Below, in pieces: positions 36,080 through 45,100 of a stretch of DNA of 64,000 nucleotides. The position numbers and the translations under genes were made by a program. The notes beneath the pieces were generated by a model, which searched no databases, had not been told where the DNA came from, and saw nothing but the letters and a program-made list of their open reading frames with translations. Each line of letters starts with the position of its first letter. Positions within the stretch are counted from its first letter, which is position 1. The DNA is from Saprospiraceae bacterium. GTDB taxonomy: Bacteria; Bacteroidota; Bacteroidia; Chitinophagales; Saprospiraceae. The stretch spans positions 372,001-436,000 of the forward strand of contig JADJGA010000003.1 in NCBI GenBank assembly GCA_016708265.1. Reading direction: 5' to 3'.

Positions 36080-37447
36080 TTATTCAGAAAAACCATCTTT
36101 GTTAGAATCCTGAAACAATCTTGGCAGTTTTGATTTTAATGTTGATGCAGGAATGCCGAGAATTTCAGCAGCTTTACTTTTATTACCTCCGGAAATTTCC
36201 AAAGCTTTAATGATGGCATTTTGTTCAACTTCGGTAAGTATTTCTGTCAGTGTCCTGTTTTCTATGTTTGTGCAAACCACGCTTTTGTTTCCCACCCTAA
36301 TATCCAGCGGAATCAGTTCATAGGTTATAACATTATTTCTTGCCAGTAAAACCAATCTTTCGATAAGATTTTTTACTTCTCTTGTATTTCCCGGAAAACT
36401 GTAATTCATCAGACAGTTTAAAGCTTCATCCTGAATAGTAATCTCATTTTTACCCGAGAAAGTGTTGATAAAATGCTTAATCAATGGTTTTAAATCTTCT
36501 TTTCTCTCTCTTAACGGTGGTATATTCAAAGGGAAAACACCCAGCCGGTAATAAAGGTCTTCTCTGAATTCTCCTTTTGCAACTTTTTCCTTAAGATCTG
36601 CCTTGGTGGATGCTATGACTCTTATATCAATTTTAATTGATTGCATACCACCAACCCTCTCAATTTCTCTCTCTTCTAATGCCCTCAGTAGTTTTACCTG
36701 CAGATTTAAAGGCATGTCATCTATATCATCAAGATATAAAGTTCCCCCGTTAGCAAGTTCAAACCTTCCTTTCCTTATAGATTCTGCACCTGTAAATGCT
36801 CCTTTTTCATGACCAAATAATTCACTTTCGAAAACTTCTTTGTTAAGTATCGCACAGCTTACTTTTATAAGGGGTTTATTTTTCCGGTCAGAATTAAAAT
36901 GGATAATGTTAGTTAATAATTCCTTTCCGGTTCCAGTCTCACCAGTTATGAGTATAGTAGTATTAGTATTTGCAAGAATTTTAATATGATCAAAAAGATT
37001 GAGGATGTTTTCATTGCTTCCTACAAATGAACTCATATCAAATTTTGATTGAATTTGAGTTCTCAGATAGGCATTTTCATCCTTAATATTGCATAATTCT
37101 TTCACTCTAGCCACTGTAAGTATGATATCATCGCTTTCAAATGGTTTTGTGACATAATCATAGGCTCCAAGTTTCATTGCATTTACTGCAGTACTTACTG
37201 TGGAATAAGCTGTAATAATAATTACCTGAATTTCAGAATTGAAACTTTTGATCCTTTTTAAAAATTCTATACCATCCATGCCAGGCATACTCAGATCAGT
37301 AATAACAATATCTGGCTCTAATTCAGACAATTGAGCCATAGCAGCATTAGCTGAAGAAAACTCATTTACAGTATAACCTGCATCCCGTAATTCATCTACT
37401 AATGTCACTCTGATTATTCTTTCATCATCGACAACAAAAACTCTCAT
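36080..37447 (-). CDS. Sigma-54-dependent response regulator (NtrC family)
   Basis: 455 residues. Receiver domain (1-120; IVITDLSMPGMDG holds the phospho-Asp). AAA+ domain (about 135-370) with Walker A GETGTGKE and the sigma-54 contact loop GAFTGA. C-terminal Fis-type HTH (about 410-450; NKSKAAEILGIPASTLKSKL). It overlaps the kinase gene by ATGA (37444-37447). It is convergent with the cytochrome gene ending at 35906 and is the obvious candidate regulator of cluster 2. Confidence 0.93.
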   Translation of the reverse strand: MRVFVVDDERIIRVTLVDELRDAGYTVNEFSSANAAMAQLSELEPDIVITDLSMPGMDGIEFLKRIKSFNSEIQVIIITAYSTVSTAVNAMKLGAYDYVTKPFESDDIILTVARVKELCNIKDENAYLRTQIQSKFDMSSFVGSNENILNLFDHIKILANTNTTILITGETGTGKELLTNIIHFNSDRKNKPLIKVSCAILNKEVFESELFGHEKGAFTGAESIRKGRFELANGGTLYLDDIDDMPLNLQVKLLRALEEREIERVGGMQSIKIDIRVIASTKADLKEKVAKGEFREDLYYRLGVFPLNIPPLRERKEDLKPLIKHFINTFSGKNEITIQDEALNCLMNYSFPGNTREVKNLIERLVLLARNNVITYELIPLDIRVGNKSVVCTNIENRTLTEILTEVEQNAIIKALEISGGNKSKAAEILGIPASTLKSKLPRLFQDSNKDGFSE

Positions 37448-38937
37448 TTGCGTATATATGCTTTTTTAAAGGACAAAATAAATTCCGATCCTGAACCCTC
37501 TTCACTATTAACACTTAAATTGCCACCCATATCTCTTAAAAGATTATAGGACACATAAAGTCCTAATCCTGTTCCTTTGCCAGGTTCTTTTGTAGTAAAA
37601 AATGGGTCGAAAATTTTGGTTATAAGGTTTTCCGTTATCCCAATGCCATTATCATTAACTTTAAGTTCTGTTTCTTGTTCATTATTCGATAAGGAAAATA
37701 CAATTTTTCCTGACAATTCAGGTTCATTTACTTTTCTTTCTTCAATAGCGTCAATACTATTCAGAATAAGATTTATCAAAATTTGTTCAACGTGATTAGT
37801 GCTTGTTAATACCAATATTTCAGGATCATAGTTTTTTTGAACCACAATTTTGTGATTTCTAATTCTGTATTCAGTCAGCAAAAGGGCACTATCTATTATT
37901 TGGCCAATTGGGGTAACAGACATTTTCAATTCAGATTTCCGGCTGAATGAAAGTAAAGGCTTAATGATTTTTTCAATTTTGTCTATTGCTTCGTTTATCA
38001 GTTCAATGTATTTCAGATTTTGTACCATATTTTCAGGTTCCTTCTCGATTCTTGACATACAGTTTTTAATACCAGCTAAAGGATTGTTAATTTCATGACT
38101 TATACCGGCTGTAAGCGTACCAATAGATGCCATTTTTTCAGCCTGAACAAAAGAATCTCTCGCCGTCTGCAATTCTTTTTTGTTGTTAATCAGCCTCTCA
38201 ATCATTTCAGTAAATTTTTTAAAAAGGATATCGAGTTCATCGCTGAGATAATAATTGAAAATAGTACGATATTTAAGCGGCCTTATATTTATATCAAATG
38301 ATTCAAGAGTTGAAAGATTGATATTCTGAGCATTTTTACTGATTCTTTTAATCGGTAGTGTGAACAAAGATGAAAAATAAAATGCGACAATCAAACCTAT
38401 AATAAGAAAAACAAAGACCATAAAAATCATTCTTCGTGTCAGTATATTTAAATCTTTCCTTATATCCTCTTCAATCATACCAATACGAATTGTACCTAAC
38501 TCCCCGTTCAAAATTGGAAAAGCAATATCACGCAAGATTTTATATTTGAAATTTTTAGCATGTATTACTTTAATCTGGTAATTTCCGTTTTCAATTTTGT
38601 TTGCATTTATCAATGCAAATGGGATTTTTACATTATAGTTTTGAGCTATAATTTTATTCATCTCATCTAAAACAAATATATATGCGATGCTGGCATCATT
38701 AGATTTGACTTGGTCAATCACTCTATAAACATTAACATAATCATCATAAACAATAGGTTGCAATACTTTCTCAGCAATTAGTCTGCTCAGTACTTTTGAT
38801 CTTTTATCAATTTCATTTTCAAATGACCTGTACCCTGTACTCCATAAAATATATATATTTACAATGCTGAAAAGTATAACAATAAAAGTTGCACCAATAG
38901 CAAATTTCCTGAATAATGTCAAATACAATGTCTTCAT
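37444..38937 (-). CDS. Membrane sensor histidine kinase
   Basis: 497 residues. An N-terminal helix, a periplasmic sensor of about 140 residues, a second helix (about 168-190), HAMP-like linker, HisKA with the H-box ISHEINNPLAGIKN, and an HATPase domain with N-box NLILNSIDA and G-box GKGTGLGLYVSYNLL. It overlaps both neighbours by 4 bp, forming a three-gene operon with a binding protein and an NtrC regulator. Confidence 0.92.
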   Translation of the reverse strand: MKTLYLTLFRKFAIGATFIVILFSIVNIYILWSTGYRSFENEIDKRSKVLSRLIAEKVLQPIVYDDYVNVYRVIDQVKSNDASIAYIFVLDEMNKIIAQNYNVKIPFALINANKIENGNYQIKVIHAKNFKYKILRDIAFPILNGELGTIRIGMIEEDIRKDLNILTRRMIFMVFVFLIIGLIVAFYFSSLFTLPIKRISKNAQNINLSTLESFDINIRPLKYRTIFNYYLSDELDILFKKFTEMIERLINNKKELQTARDSFVQAEKMASIGTLTAGISHEINNPLAGIKNCMSRIEKEPENMVQNLKYIELINEAIDKIEKIIKPLLSFSRKSELKMSVTPIGQIIDSALLLTEYRIRNHKIVVQKNYDPEILVLTSTNHVEQILINLILNSIDAIEERKVNEPELSGKIVFSLSNNEQETELKVNDNGIGITENLITKIFDPFFTTKEPGKGTGLGLYVSYNLLRDMGGNLSVNSEEGSGSEFILSFKKAYIRK

Positions 38938-39860
38938 TTGCTCACCATTTTACTCAACTCCCTTATTTCATTATAATCAGAATCCTGAATATTTACATAA
39001 GAATCAATATTGAGCTTGTTTAGAATTGCTTTTCCAGTAGGATCTTTATGAAGATTTAAAAAAATATTTTTATATAATTTATATTTTTTTTCATCAAGTC
39101 CAGCTGATACTACTACTGGCGGGGATGGAAATTCATAAGATTCTTCAATAATTTTCAAATTTTTTACCTTAGCCGGACTTTTCTGTTTTAGATAATCAAA
39201 AACTAAGCTGCTTACACTGGCAGCATCCATTACACCACGGTTGACCAATTCACACGACAAATCATGACTATAAGTGAAAATTGTCTTTGAAAAATATTTA
39301 TTTTCATTTAAACCCAATTTTTTAATTTTAGAAATTATAAAATTAAAACCTGTATGGGAATATGGGTCAGTAAAAGCAAAGTTTTTTCCTTGCAGGTCTC
39401 TAAATGATTTTATATGAGAGTATTTATTTACCACTATAAATGCTTTGAATGTACTTTTACCATTTGATACAGGAGCTACCAAAAGACGTGCTATCTTCTT
39501 TTTTTTAGCATCTACATATCCTCCGGTTCCAATAAAAGCAAAATCAACGATATTCTGGGTCAGAAGATCATTAATTTCCTGGTAAGATTCTTTCTGAATA
39601 TAATGCACAGACATTCCTATCCTTTGGGAAATATATGCCAGCAACTCATTATAATAATCAAATGATTCTTTTGGTGAAATAATTGATGCTATTCCAACAT
39701 GAATTGCTTCATCCTGATGAAATGAAATCTCGGTTGCAGTTGGTGATGGTCCGTTAAAATCTACAATTACTTTTTTATCATTTGATAAACATGATGTCAA
39801 TAAAAAAAATATGAGTAAAAAAAAGAAATAATTTTTCGGCATAAAAGAAAATAATTGCAT
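38934..39860 (-). CDS. PhnD-like periplasmic binding lipoprotein (sensor component)
   Basis: 308 residues; an internal ATG at 39842 (MPKNYFFFLLIFFLLTSCLS) gives the best signal with lipobox LLTSC and may be the true start. The mature protein has the PhnD/SsuA-type fold signature (HVGIASIISPKESFDYYNELLAYISQRIG; DFAFIGTGGYV; FAFTDPYSHTGFNF). No transporter genes are adjacent. It overlaps the kinase gene by 4 bp, so it probably presents a ligand to the kinase, as TorT or PhnD-type sensors do. Ligand unknown. Confidence 0.82.
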   Translation of the reverse strand: MQLFSFMPKNYFFFLLIFFLLTSCLSNDKKVIVDFNGPSPTATEISFHQDEAIHVGIASIISPKESFDYYNELLAYISQRIGMSVHYIQKESYQEINDLLTQNIVDFAFIGTGGYVDAKKKKIARLLVAPVSNGKSTFKAFIVVNKYSHIKSFRDLQGKNFAFTDPYSHTGFNFIISKIKKLGLNENKYFSKTIFTYSHDLSCELVNRGVMDAASVSSLVFDYLKQKSPAKVKNLKIIEESYEFPSPPVVVSAGLDEKKYKLYKNIFLNLHKDPTGKAILNKLNIDSYVNIQDSDYNEIRELSKMVSK

Positions 39861-40256
39861 TTATTAATGATAATTTGTTTTTTTCTGCAAAGTAATATAT
39901 TTTTCATAAGTGCAAATTAAATGGCACGATAATTTGTTAACAATTGCCTCTGAAATTTTTAATCCTGACAGCTTTTTTTTCATTTCAATCCAATTTTCAC
40001 TAATTTGTTATTTATCATATCAAATAAAACAACATATTGGATCTGTCAATTTTTTTTACACTTTTGGTTTTCGAGAATAGCTTATTAAGAATTCATATTC
40101 CAGGATTTTGCTTTAAAAATAATCGTTCCATTAATAGTTTACAGTATAATTTTTATGTTCATTTATCTATAAAATATTGGGATTAACGAATTTTTTTCTT
40201 AGTTTTGAAATTGATAAAGATACAGTAAAAATTTTATTTAAATAAAATTCACCATC
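39861..40256. promoter_or_regulatory. Divergent intergenic region with promoter before 40257
   Basis: 396 bp, AT-rich. On the plus strand TTG (40177-40179) and TAGTTTTG (40200-40207), 20 bp apart, match the Bacteroidota -33/-7 promoter and lie 50 bp before the nitroreductase start. Nothing comparable is recognised for the minus-strand operon. Confidence 0.5.
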
Positions 40257-41174
40257 ATGTCAATTCCCACATCAAGAACAAAAACAAACGGAGAAATCCA
40301 TATCAACCCGGAATTATGCAAAGGTTGCAGACTCTGTGTTTCAGTATGCAAGGATTTTAATCTCGCGATTGAAAATAAGAAAGTGGTTAAAACCGCTACA
40401 TCCATATTTGGCTGTATCGGATGTGGTCACTGTATGGCAATTTGTCCGAATGGAGCAATACAGATAACCGGTAGGACAATGTCACCGGACGATCTGTACG
40501 ATTTACCTCTCAGGAAATCTGCAGCCTCATATGATACTCTCCTCTCACTTTTGCAGCGTCGAAGAAGCGTAAGGGAATTTAAAGATAAAGATATTGAACC
40601 TGAGATCATTGAAAGAATTATTGAAGCAGCATCAACAGCTCCCATGGGTTTACCTCCATCAGATGTAAATATTCTTGTTATAAATGGTAAGGACAAGGCA
40701 AATGCTTTTGCGAAGGACTTTTCACAATATCTTAAAAGTCTGAAATTTATGACTTCAGGTGTTTTCCTCACTGTAATGAGACCATTCTGGGGTAAGGAAA
40801 ATGATGAAATGTTCCGGGGTTTTATCAACCCGTTATTCAAAGCTTATATCGGAGAAATGGAAAAAGGGAATAACTATATCAACTATGATGCACCTTTGCT
40901 GATGTATTTTTACGGAACCCCCTATTCCGACCCCGCTGACCCTATCATAGCGGCTACATATGCCATGATAGCTGGAGAATCTCTCGGACTTGGCACCTGT
41001 ATGCTCGGAGCAGTACATCCTTTTATACAAAGCGGCAGAAAAGCCAAGAAATTCAGAGAAGACCACAAAATAAAATATAAAAGCAGGGAAGGCTTGTTTG
41101 TGGCATTCGGCTACCCGGCAGTAAAATATGCAAAAGGGATAAAAAGGACCTTCGCTTCAGTGGAAACATTATAA
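40257..41174 (+). CDS. Ferredoxin-nitroreductase fusion protein
   Basis: 305 residues. Residues about 18-70 carry two [4Fe-4S] motifs (CKGCRLCVSVCKDF and CIGCGHCMAICPNG). Residues about 95-300 are a nitroreductase domain (RRSVREFKDKDIEPEIIERIIEAASTAPMG; GESLGLGTCMLGA) that should bind FMN. Such fusions are common in anaerobes and take electrons from ferredoxin; the substrate is unknown. The gene stands alone, with the IS copy inserted 37 bp after the stop. Confidence 0.88.
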   Translation: MSIPTSRTKTNGEIHINPELCKGCRLCVSVCKDFNLAIENKKVVKTATSIFGCIGCGHCMAICPNGAIQITGRTMSPDDLYDLPLRKSAASYDTLLSLLQRRRSVREFKDKDIEPEIIERIIEAASTAPMGLPPSDVNILVINGKDKANAFAKDFSQYLKSLKFMTSGVFLTVMRPFWGKENDEMFRGFINPLFKAYIGEMEKGNNYINYDAPLLMYFYGTPYSDPADPIIAATYAMIAGESLGLGTCMLGAVHPFIQSGRKAKKFREDHKIKYKSREGLFVAFGYPAVKYAKGIKRTFASVETL

Positions 41175-41479
41175 GTCAGAATACAGAAGTCAGGATTCAG
41201 GAGACAGAATGAGGTCTCATGAAAATGGTTGACAAATATTTGTAAACTACGAAAAATTTCTTTAAAAATTTCTTTGGTTAAAAAATAAAAATAGTTATAA
41301 ATTTGTCATGCCAATGGAAGCGGAGAATGCATCTGTTCTGGGGGGATCAGGTCATTCAAGGAATACATTTGGTGAAGATAAAGAGTCTTCTTTATGGCAG
41401 TATCTAACAAAGGTACTGCTTTTTTTTGCACTTTACATGTGTAAACTATAAAAATAGACACTTGTTCTTCTAAATGCCT

Positions 41480-42385
41480 TTAAAAATCCCCCCACGTATT
41501 ATTTCCGCCTATGAAGTCGTATAAAGCCACTTTTGGCCTTTGATCCTGACTTAACCCCTTGATATAATTTTCAAATTCTACCGGAGTTCTGTACCCCAGG
41601 GCTGCAACTGGTCTGTGTTCATTTATCAGTATTTTGATTTCATTCAATACTTTTTTCAAATGATTCAAATTTAGTATTTCAAAGCTGCACAAGTAATCAT
41701 TTTTAACTACGCCATTTAGTTGTTCTGCTGCTCCATTTTCTAAACAATTTTTAGCAATGCTTATCTTGATTTTATTAGCTTCCAACTTATCTTTGTATAG
41801 ATTCGACAAGTATTGCGATCCTGCATCTGTATGATGAATCATTCCTTCGATATGTTCACCTTTCTTTACTTCAAGCATTTGTTTGAATGCTGCAAGTGCA
41901 CTTTCTTTGCTCATATCCAGCGAACCACTCAATCCTAAAATTCTCTTACTATACATATCTTTCAGTGTGAATATGTAGTATTGCTCCTTGCCTGAATAAT
42001 AGTAAGTTATATCTCCAACAACAACTTCATTTGTTGATGTTATTACCTTTGAGTTTATTAAATTAGGTATGAATGTTTTACTGATATTGTTGTCCTATTC
42101 CATTTCCTCTTTGGTTTCTGAACCATTCCTAAGTCAGACATAAACCTTTCAAATTTTGTAATTCCTATGCCTGGTATCTCTGAAATGTTAGCCGCATAAT
42201 ACATTGGCCTTGATCCCATTTTTTGTGCTTTACCCTTACTTGTTCAACTTTTTGAACTATATGTTCTTTATCGCAGTAATCGTTGTTGATCTTTTTTTCC
42301 ATTTACTAAAACTCTGTCTGCTTATTTTTGAAACTGCAAACACTTGTTCATTTGTAATACCATATTCAGCCTTCCGATCAATCAA
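41480..42385 (-). pseudogene. IS3 transposase OrfB, copy 1, frameshifted
   Basis: DDE integrase-core (rve) transposase. The C-terminal half (from about 41956; HHTDAGSQYLSN, NGAAEQLNGVVKNDYL, HRPVAALGYRTPVEF) reads intact and differs from copy 2 at only about three residues. Compared with copy 2 it lacks one base at each of three homopolymers: GG for GGG at 42066, T6 for T7 at 42219-42224, and T3 for T4 at 42267-42269 (plus strand). Either this copy is dead or these are assembly errors. Confidence 0.82.
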
Positions 42386-42759
42386 TCTTTCGATTGCTGC
42401 GAATTGTACTTTTTTTCAAGATCCTTTCCAATTATCTCACTTCCTAACCTAATTATCTCTTCTTTGTACAATATCTCTACCTGTTGCTTACCTATTACTC
42501 TTTCTAATTCTTCTATTTTCTTAAGTAATTCTACGTTCTTCATCGATTCACTTTTTTTCTCTATTACCATTCGCTCTGGAGCAGGAAGTCGACCGTATCT
42601 TTTAAGCCACTTATATACTGATGAACGGGTCACTTCATAGATTCTACTCAATTGCAATACCGTAAGTTTCCCTTCTTCTATTAATTGTACTTTCTCTTTT
42701 TTGAACTCATTACTAAAGGTCCGAATTCTTTTTTTTGTCATCTTTTCCATTTTTTTCAT
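42382..42759 (-). CDS. IS3 transposase OrfA, copy 1 (HTH)
   Basis: About 125 residues from ATG 42759 (MKKMEKMTKKRIRTFS). An HTH_Tnp_1-type domain (FKKEKVQLIEEGKLTVLQLSRIYEVTRSSVYKWLKRYGRLP) is followed by a leucine-zipper-like coil (NVELLKKIEELERVIGKQQVEILYKEEIIRLG). An A7G slippery run near the end would allow -1 frameshifting into OrfB. The HTH differs from copy 2 at about 15 positions, although the rest is the same. Confidence 0.85.
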   Translation of the reverse strand: MKKMEKMTKKRIRTFSNEFKKEKVQLIEEGKLTVLQLSRIYEVTRSSVYKWLKRYGRLPAPERMVIEKKSESMKNVELLKKIEELERVIGKQQVEILYKEEIIRLGSEIIGKDLEKKYNSQQSKD

Positions 42760-42932
42760 CGAATTTATTAATTTTGATGAAATTTTTAAAGATTTAGGTT
42801 TACATTTTTCTGTCAACCTATACTATGAGACCACAGGAGTCAGATTATAGCAACCAAAATTTAAGTTAAGGATTAGTTTAAACATGTTTTATGTGATTTT
42901 TAGCCTCAACATCAAACTTCCAAATATATATT

Positions 42933-42971
42933 ATACCAATTCCATTTTTAAAATAATCCATTAATTGGTAA
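42933..42971. repeat. TACCAA...TTGGTA palindromic repeat, copy 1
   Basis: A ~39-bp imperfect palindrome with ends TACCAA and TTGGTA and inner TCC.TTAATTGGTA. The second copy is at 44757-44797. The two flank the ABC transporter operon on both sides. Confidence 0.6.
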
Positions 42972-43011
42972 AAAATTAACTTTCCTTTCAGCTCAATATA
43001 TTTCACAACTG

Positions 43012-43812
43012 TCATATATCCCTTTTCCTGAATTTCCACAGACTGATCAGCAGAAATATAAGGGACAGGGAGAAAAGCACAGGCAGATTTTCCATCAATG
43101 TACGCTGACCGGTAATAAGCTTCTGCGGCTGATAATAATAAAATATATTGAAGGGCTTGAAAAATTCTAGTGGTTTCCATAGCGAACCAAGAATATCTAC
43201 AAAATATAAAATCAGGATCACAATTGCACTGAGTGATGAAGCCCTGCCTGATTCTTTCATAAATGATGATATCATCAGTGAAAAACTCATTATCACCAGA
43301 ATAAGAAAAAAAAGATTTAACCCAATTCTGAGTACCTTATCAATGAATTGCGCATTTATCTTGTCATAAATCACCACACCTGTGTATAAACCGATAAGTG
43401 CAAATACCACAATAACAATAAGAATGATAGCTACACTCCACCACAATCTCAGGATCAGAGTTGTTCTGCGGACAGGCAAAGATAAAAGCATCTCCATTGT
43501 ACCATTTTCAATAGCTCCGGCAATGTGTTTTGAAGTGATACCTGTGATTAAAATTATTATTAAAGTCAATACTACCGGGTGATTCAGACCGAAGCCGGCA
43601 GCACCTTCCACCGAAAGACTCGAAAAAAACTGATCTCCGATGATCATTTTGAATTGAGGTGGCATCATTTTCATTATCGAATCCAGAAATGGTTTGGTTT
43701 CAAGTCCGGTGAAAACATCGATGAGCAAAAATTGTATAAGAGGCACAAAGACAAGTGCAAAGATCAGGAAACCCATGTGGCTTTTAAGTATAAATTTGAA
43801 ATAGCTATTCAT
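43012..43812 (-). CDS. ABC-2 type transporter permease
   Basis: 266 residues with six hydrophobic helices and the ABC-2 permease feature AGAIENGTMEMLLSLPVRRTTLI. It overlaps the ATPase gene by 4 bp (43809-43812). Substrate unknown; NosY-like in general form only. An antisense-frame reading that overlaps its 3' end is not considered a gene. Confidence 0.85.
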   Translation of the reverse strand: MNSYFKFILKSHMGFLIFALVFVPLIQFLLIDVFTGLETKPFLDSIMKMMPPQFKMIIGDQFFSSLSVEGAAGFGLNHPVVLTLIIILITGITSKHIAGAIENGTMEMLLSLPVRRTTLILRLWWSVAIILIVIVVFALIGLYTGVVIYDKINAQFIDKVLRIGLNLFFLILVIMSFSLMISSFMKESGRASSLSAIVILILYFVDILGSLWKPLEFFKPFNIFYYYQPQKLITGQRTLMENLPVLFSLSLIFLLISLWKFRKRDI

Positions 43813-44717
43813 AGCACATCAATTTTCTTTTGATCAGAATTATAATAACTGATAAAAATCTCATCAAGTCCCGGTTCAGGAAAGGAAAAATCATCGATTG
43901 GCAATTTGCTCAGTTCTTTTACAAGGAGTTCAGAACTGCCCCTGATCAAAAAAGTATAATTAAGGCCATCACGTGAGATCAATTCAGCATTATTCAGTTT
44001 AAGACCATCAATCTGATGTTTCAGTTTTACATTCAGCTTGCGAAATAAGCTTTTCTTAAGATTGTCCAGTGTCTCTAGAGCAACTATTTCACCTGCCCTG
44101 ATCACAGCGATATTATTGCATATCCTTTCAACTTCAGCCAGGTTGTGGGATGAAAAGAAAATGGTGACTCCACTTTTATGAAGTTCTTTGATAAGTTCAT
44201 AGAAAACATCCTGCATCAGCGGATCAAGTCCGCTTGTAGGTTCGTCGAGTATCAGCAGTTGAGGGTTGTGAAATACTGCCTGGATAATTCCAATTTTCTG
44301 AAGCATACCATGAGACATAGACTTCATTTTTTTTCTCAAATCCGAATTACCAAGCTCAAAATCTGAACAAAGCTTAACGGGATGCATAAATTTTATTCCT
44401 CTCTGATAAGCCATAAATTTGAGAAATTCAATGGCTGTCATATTGTCGAAATTAGTGAAATTGCCAGGCAAATACCCTATAGAATTTCTTATTTCGATGG
44501 AATTGCCTGTCACTTGCTTACCAAATATTCTGATCTTACCATTGGTTGGTCTTAGCAGATCGAGCATCATTTTGATGCATGTAGTCTTTCCAGCCCCGTT
44601 TGGACCGAGAAAACCAAATATCTCACCTGAATCAACTGTAAAACTGACTGAATTAACAGCCCTGAAACTGCCGTAATACTTGGTTAAATTCTCAATAGAT
44701 ATTGCCGGATATGACAT
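43809..44717 (-). CDS. ABC transporter ATP-binding protein
   Basis: 302 residues. Walker A GPNGAGKTT (about residues 39-47), signature-region MSHGMLQKIGI (a variant of LSGGQ), Walker B LLILDEPTSGLDP, and H-loop SSHNLAEVE. The C-terminal ~85 residues are a regulatory extension, as in exporter ATPases of the NosF/CcmA-like group. Drives the permease at 43012. Confidence 0.92.
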   Translation of the reverse strand: MSYPAISIENLTKYYGSFRAVNSVSFTVDSGEIFGFLGPNGAGKTTCIKMMLDLLRPTNGKIRIFGKQVTGNSIEIRNSIGYLPGNFTNFDNMTAIEFLKFMAYQRGIKFMHPVKLCSDFELGNSDLRKKMKSMSHGMLQKIGIIQAVFHNPQLLILDEPTSGLDPLMQDVFYELIKELHKSGVTIFFSSHNLAEVERICNNIAVIRAGEIVALETLDNLKKSLFRKLNVKLKHQIDGLKLNNAELISRDGLNYTFLIRGSSELLVKELSKLPIDDFSFPEPGLDEIFISYYNSDQKKIDVL

Positions 44718-45100
44718 TATGATAGTAATAATATTCTTTTGTAATCAATTATAATTAATACCAAATACATTTATAAATTAGTCCGTTAATTGGTATTATG
44801 CCGACTGAAATATAGGCAATTATAATTATACATTGGACTATTTAATATTTCAAGGCGGTATAATTTTCAAAAGTATATAAATTATTACAAATAAACTATA
44901 GGTTTTAACCATTAATTGCAATATTTATCTTAGTCTATTTTAAATCATGAGGCAATGATAAATGGTTTTAAATAATCACATACGATTTGATAATAATCTT
45001 TCCCGAGATTATTATCAAATACAAATACATTAATCATTCTTTCCTTAAATCCTGAAGCCCTTCAGAAATAAAATGGGTCAAGACTTTAATTCTGAATTCC
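44718..45100. other. Non-coding interval
   Basis: 383 bp between two minus-strand genes, AT-rich. Contains the second TACCAA...TTGGTA palindrome (44757-44797). An inverted repeat (about 44989-45019, GATTTGATAATAATC with GATTATTATCAAAT) could be a terminator-like hairpin on either strand. No gene is seen. Confidence 0.5.
44757..44797. repeat. TACCAA...TTGGTA palindromic repeat, copy 2
   Basis: Related to 42933-42971: shared TACCAA, CATTT, TCCGTTAATTGGTA. It could be a small MITE-like or REP-like element. Confidence 0.6.

Larger units (their letters stand above)
41212..42833 (-). mobile_element. IS3-family element, copy 1 (inverted relative to copy 2)
   Basis: The ends are imperfect inverted repeats: GGTCTCAT...GGTTGACA...TGTAAAC at both termini. 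The length is 1622 bp against 1625 for copy 2 at 59849-61473. Most of the sequence is identical to copy 2, except three one-base homopolymer deletions in orfB and a block of many substitutions in the orfA HTH region (about 42580-42720). Confidence 0.85.

Noticed and set aside
36080..39860. Phosphonate transport operon
   Set aside because: Only the binding protein resembles PhnD. The partners are a kinase and a regulator, and no permease or ATPase is present.
42878..43180. 100-residue minus-strand reading frame overlapping the permease 3' end
   Set aside because: It lies in another frame of the same strand over a well-supported permease gene, with no recognisable domain.
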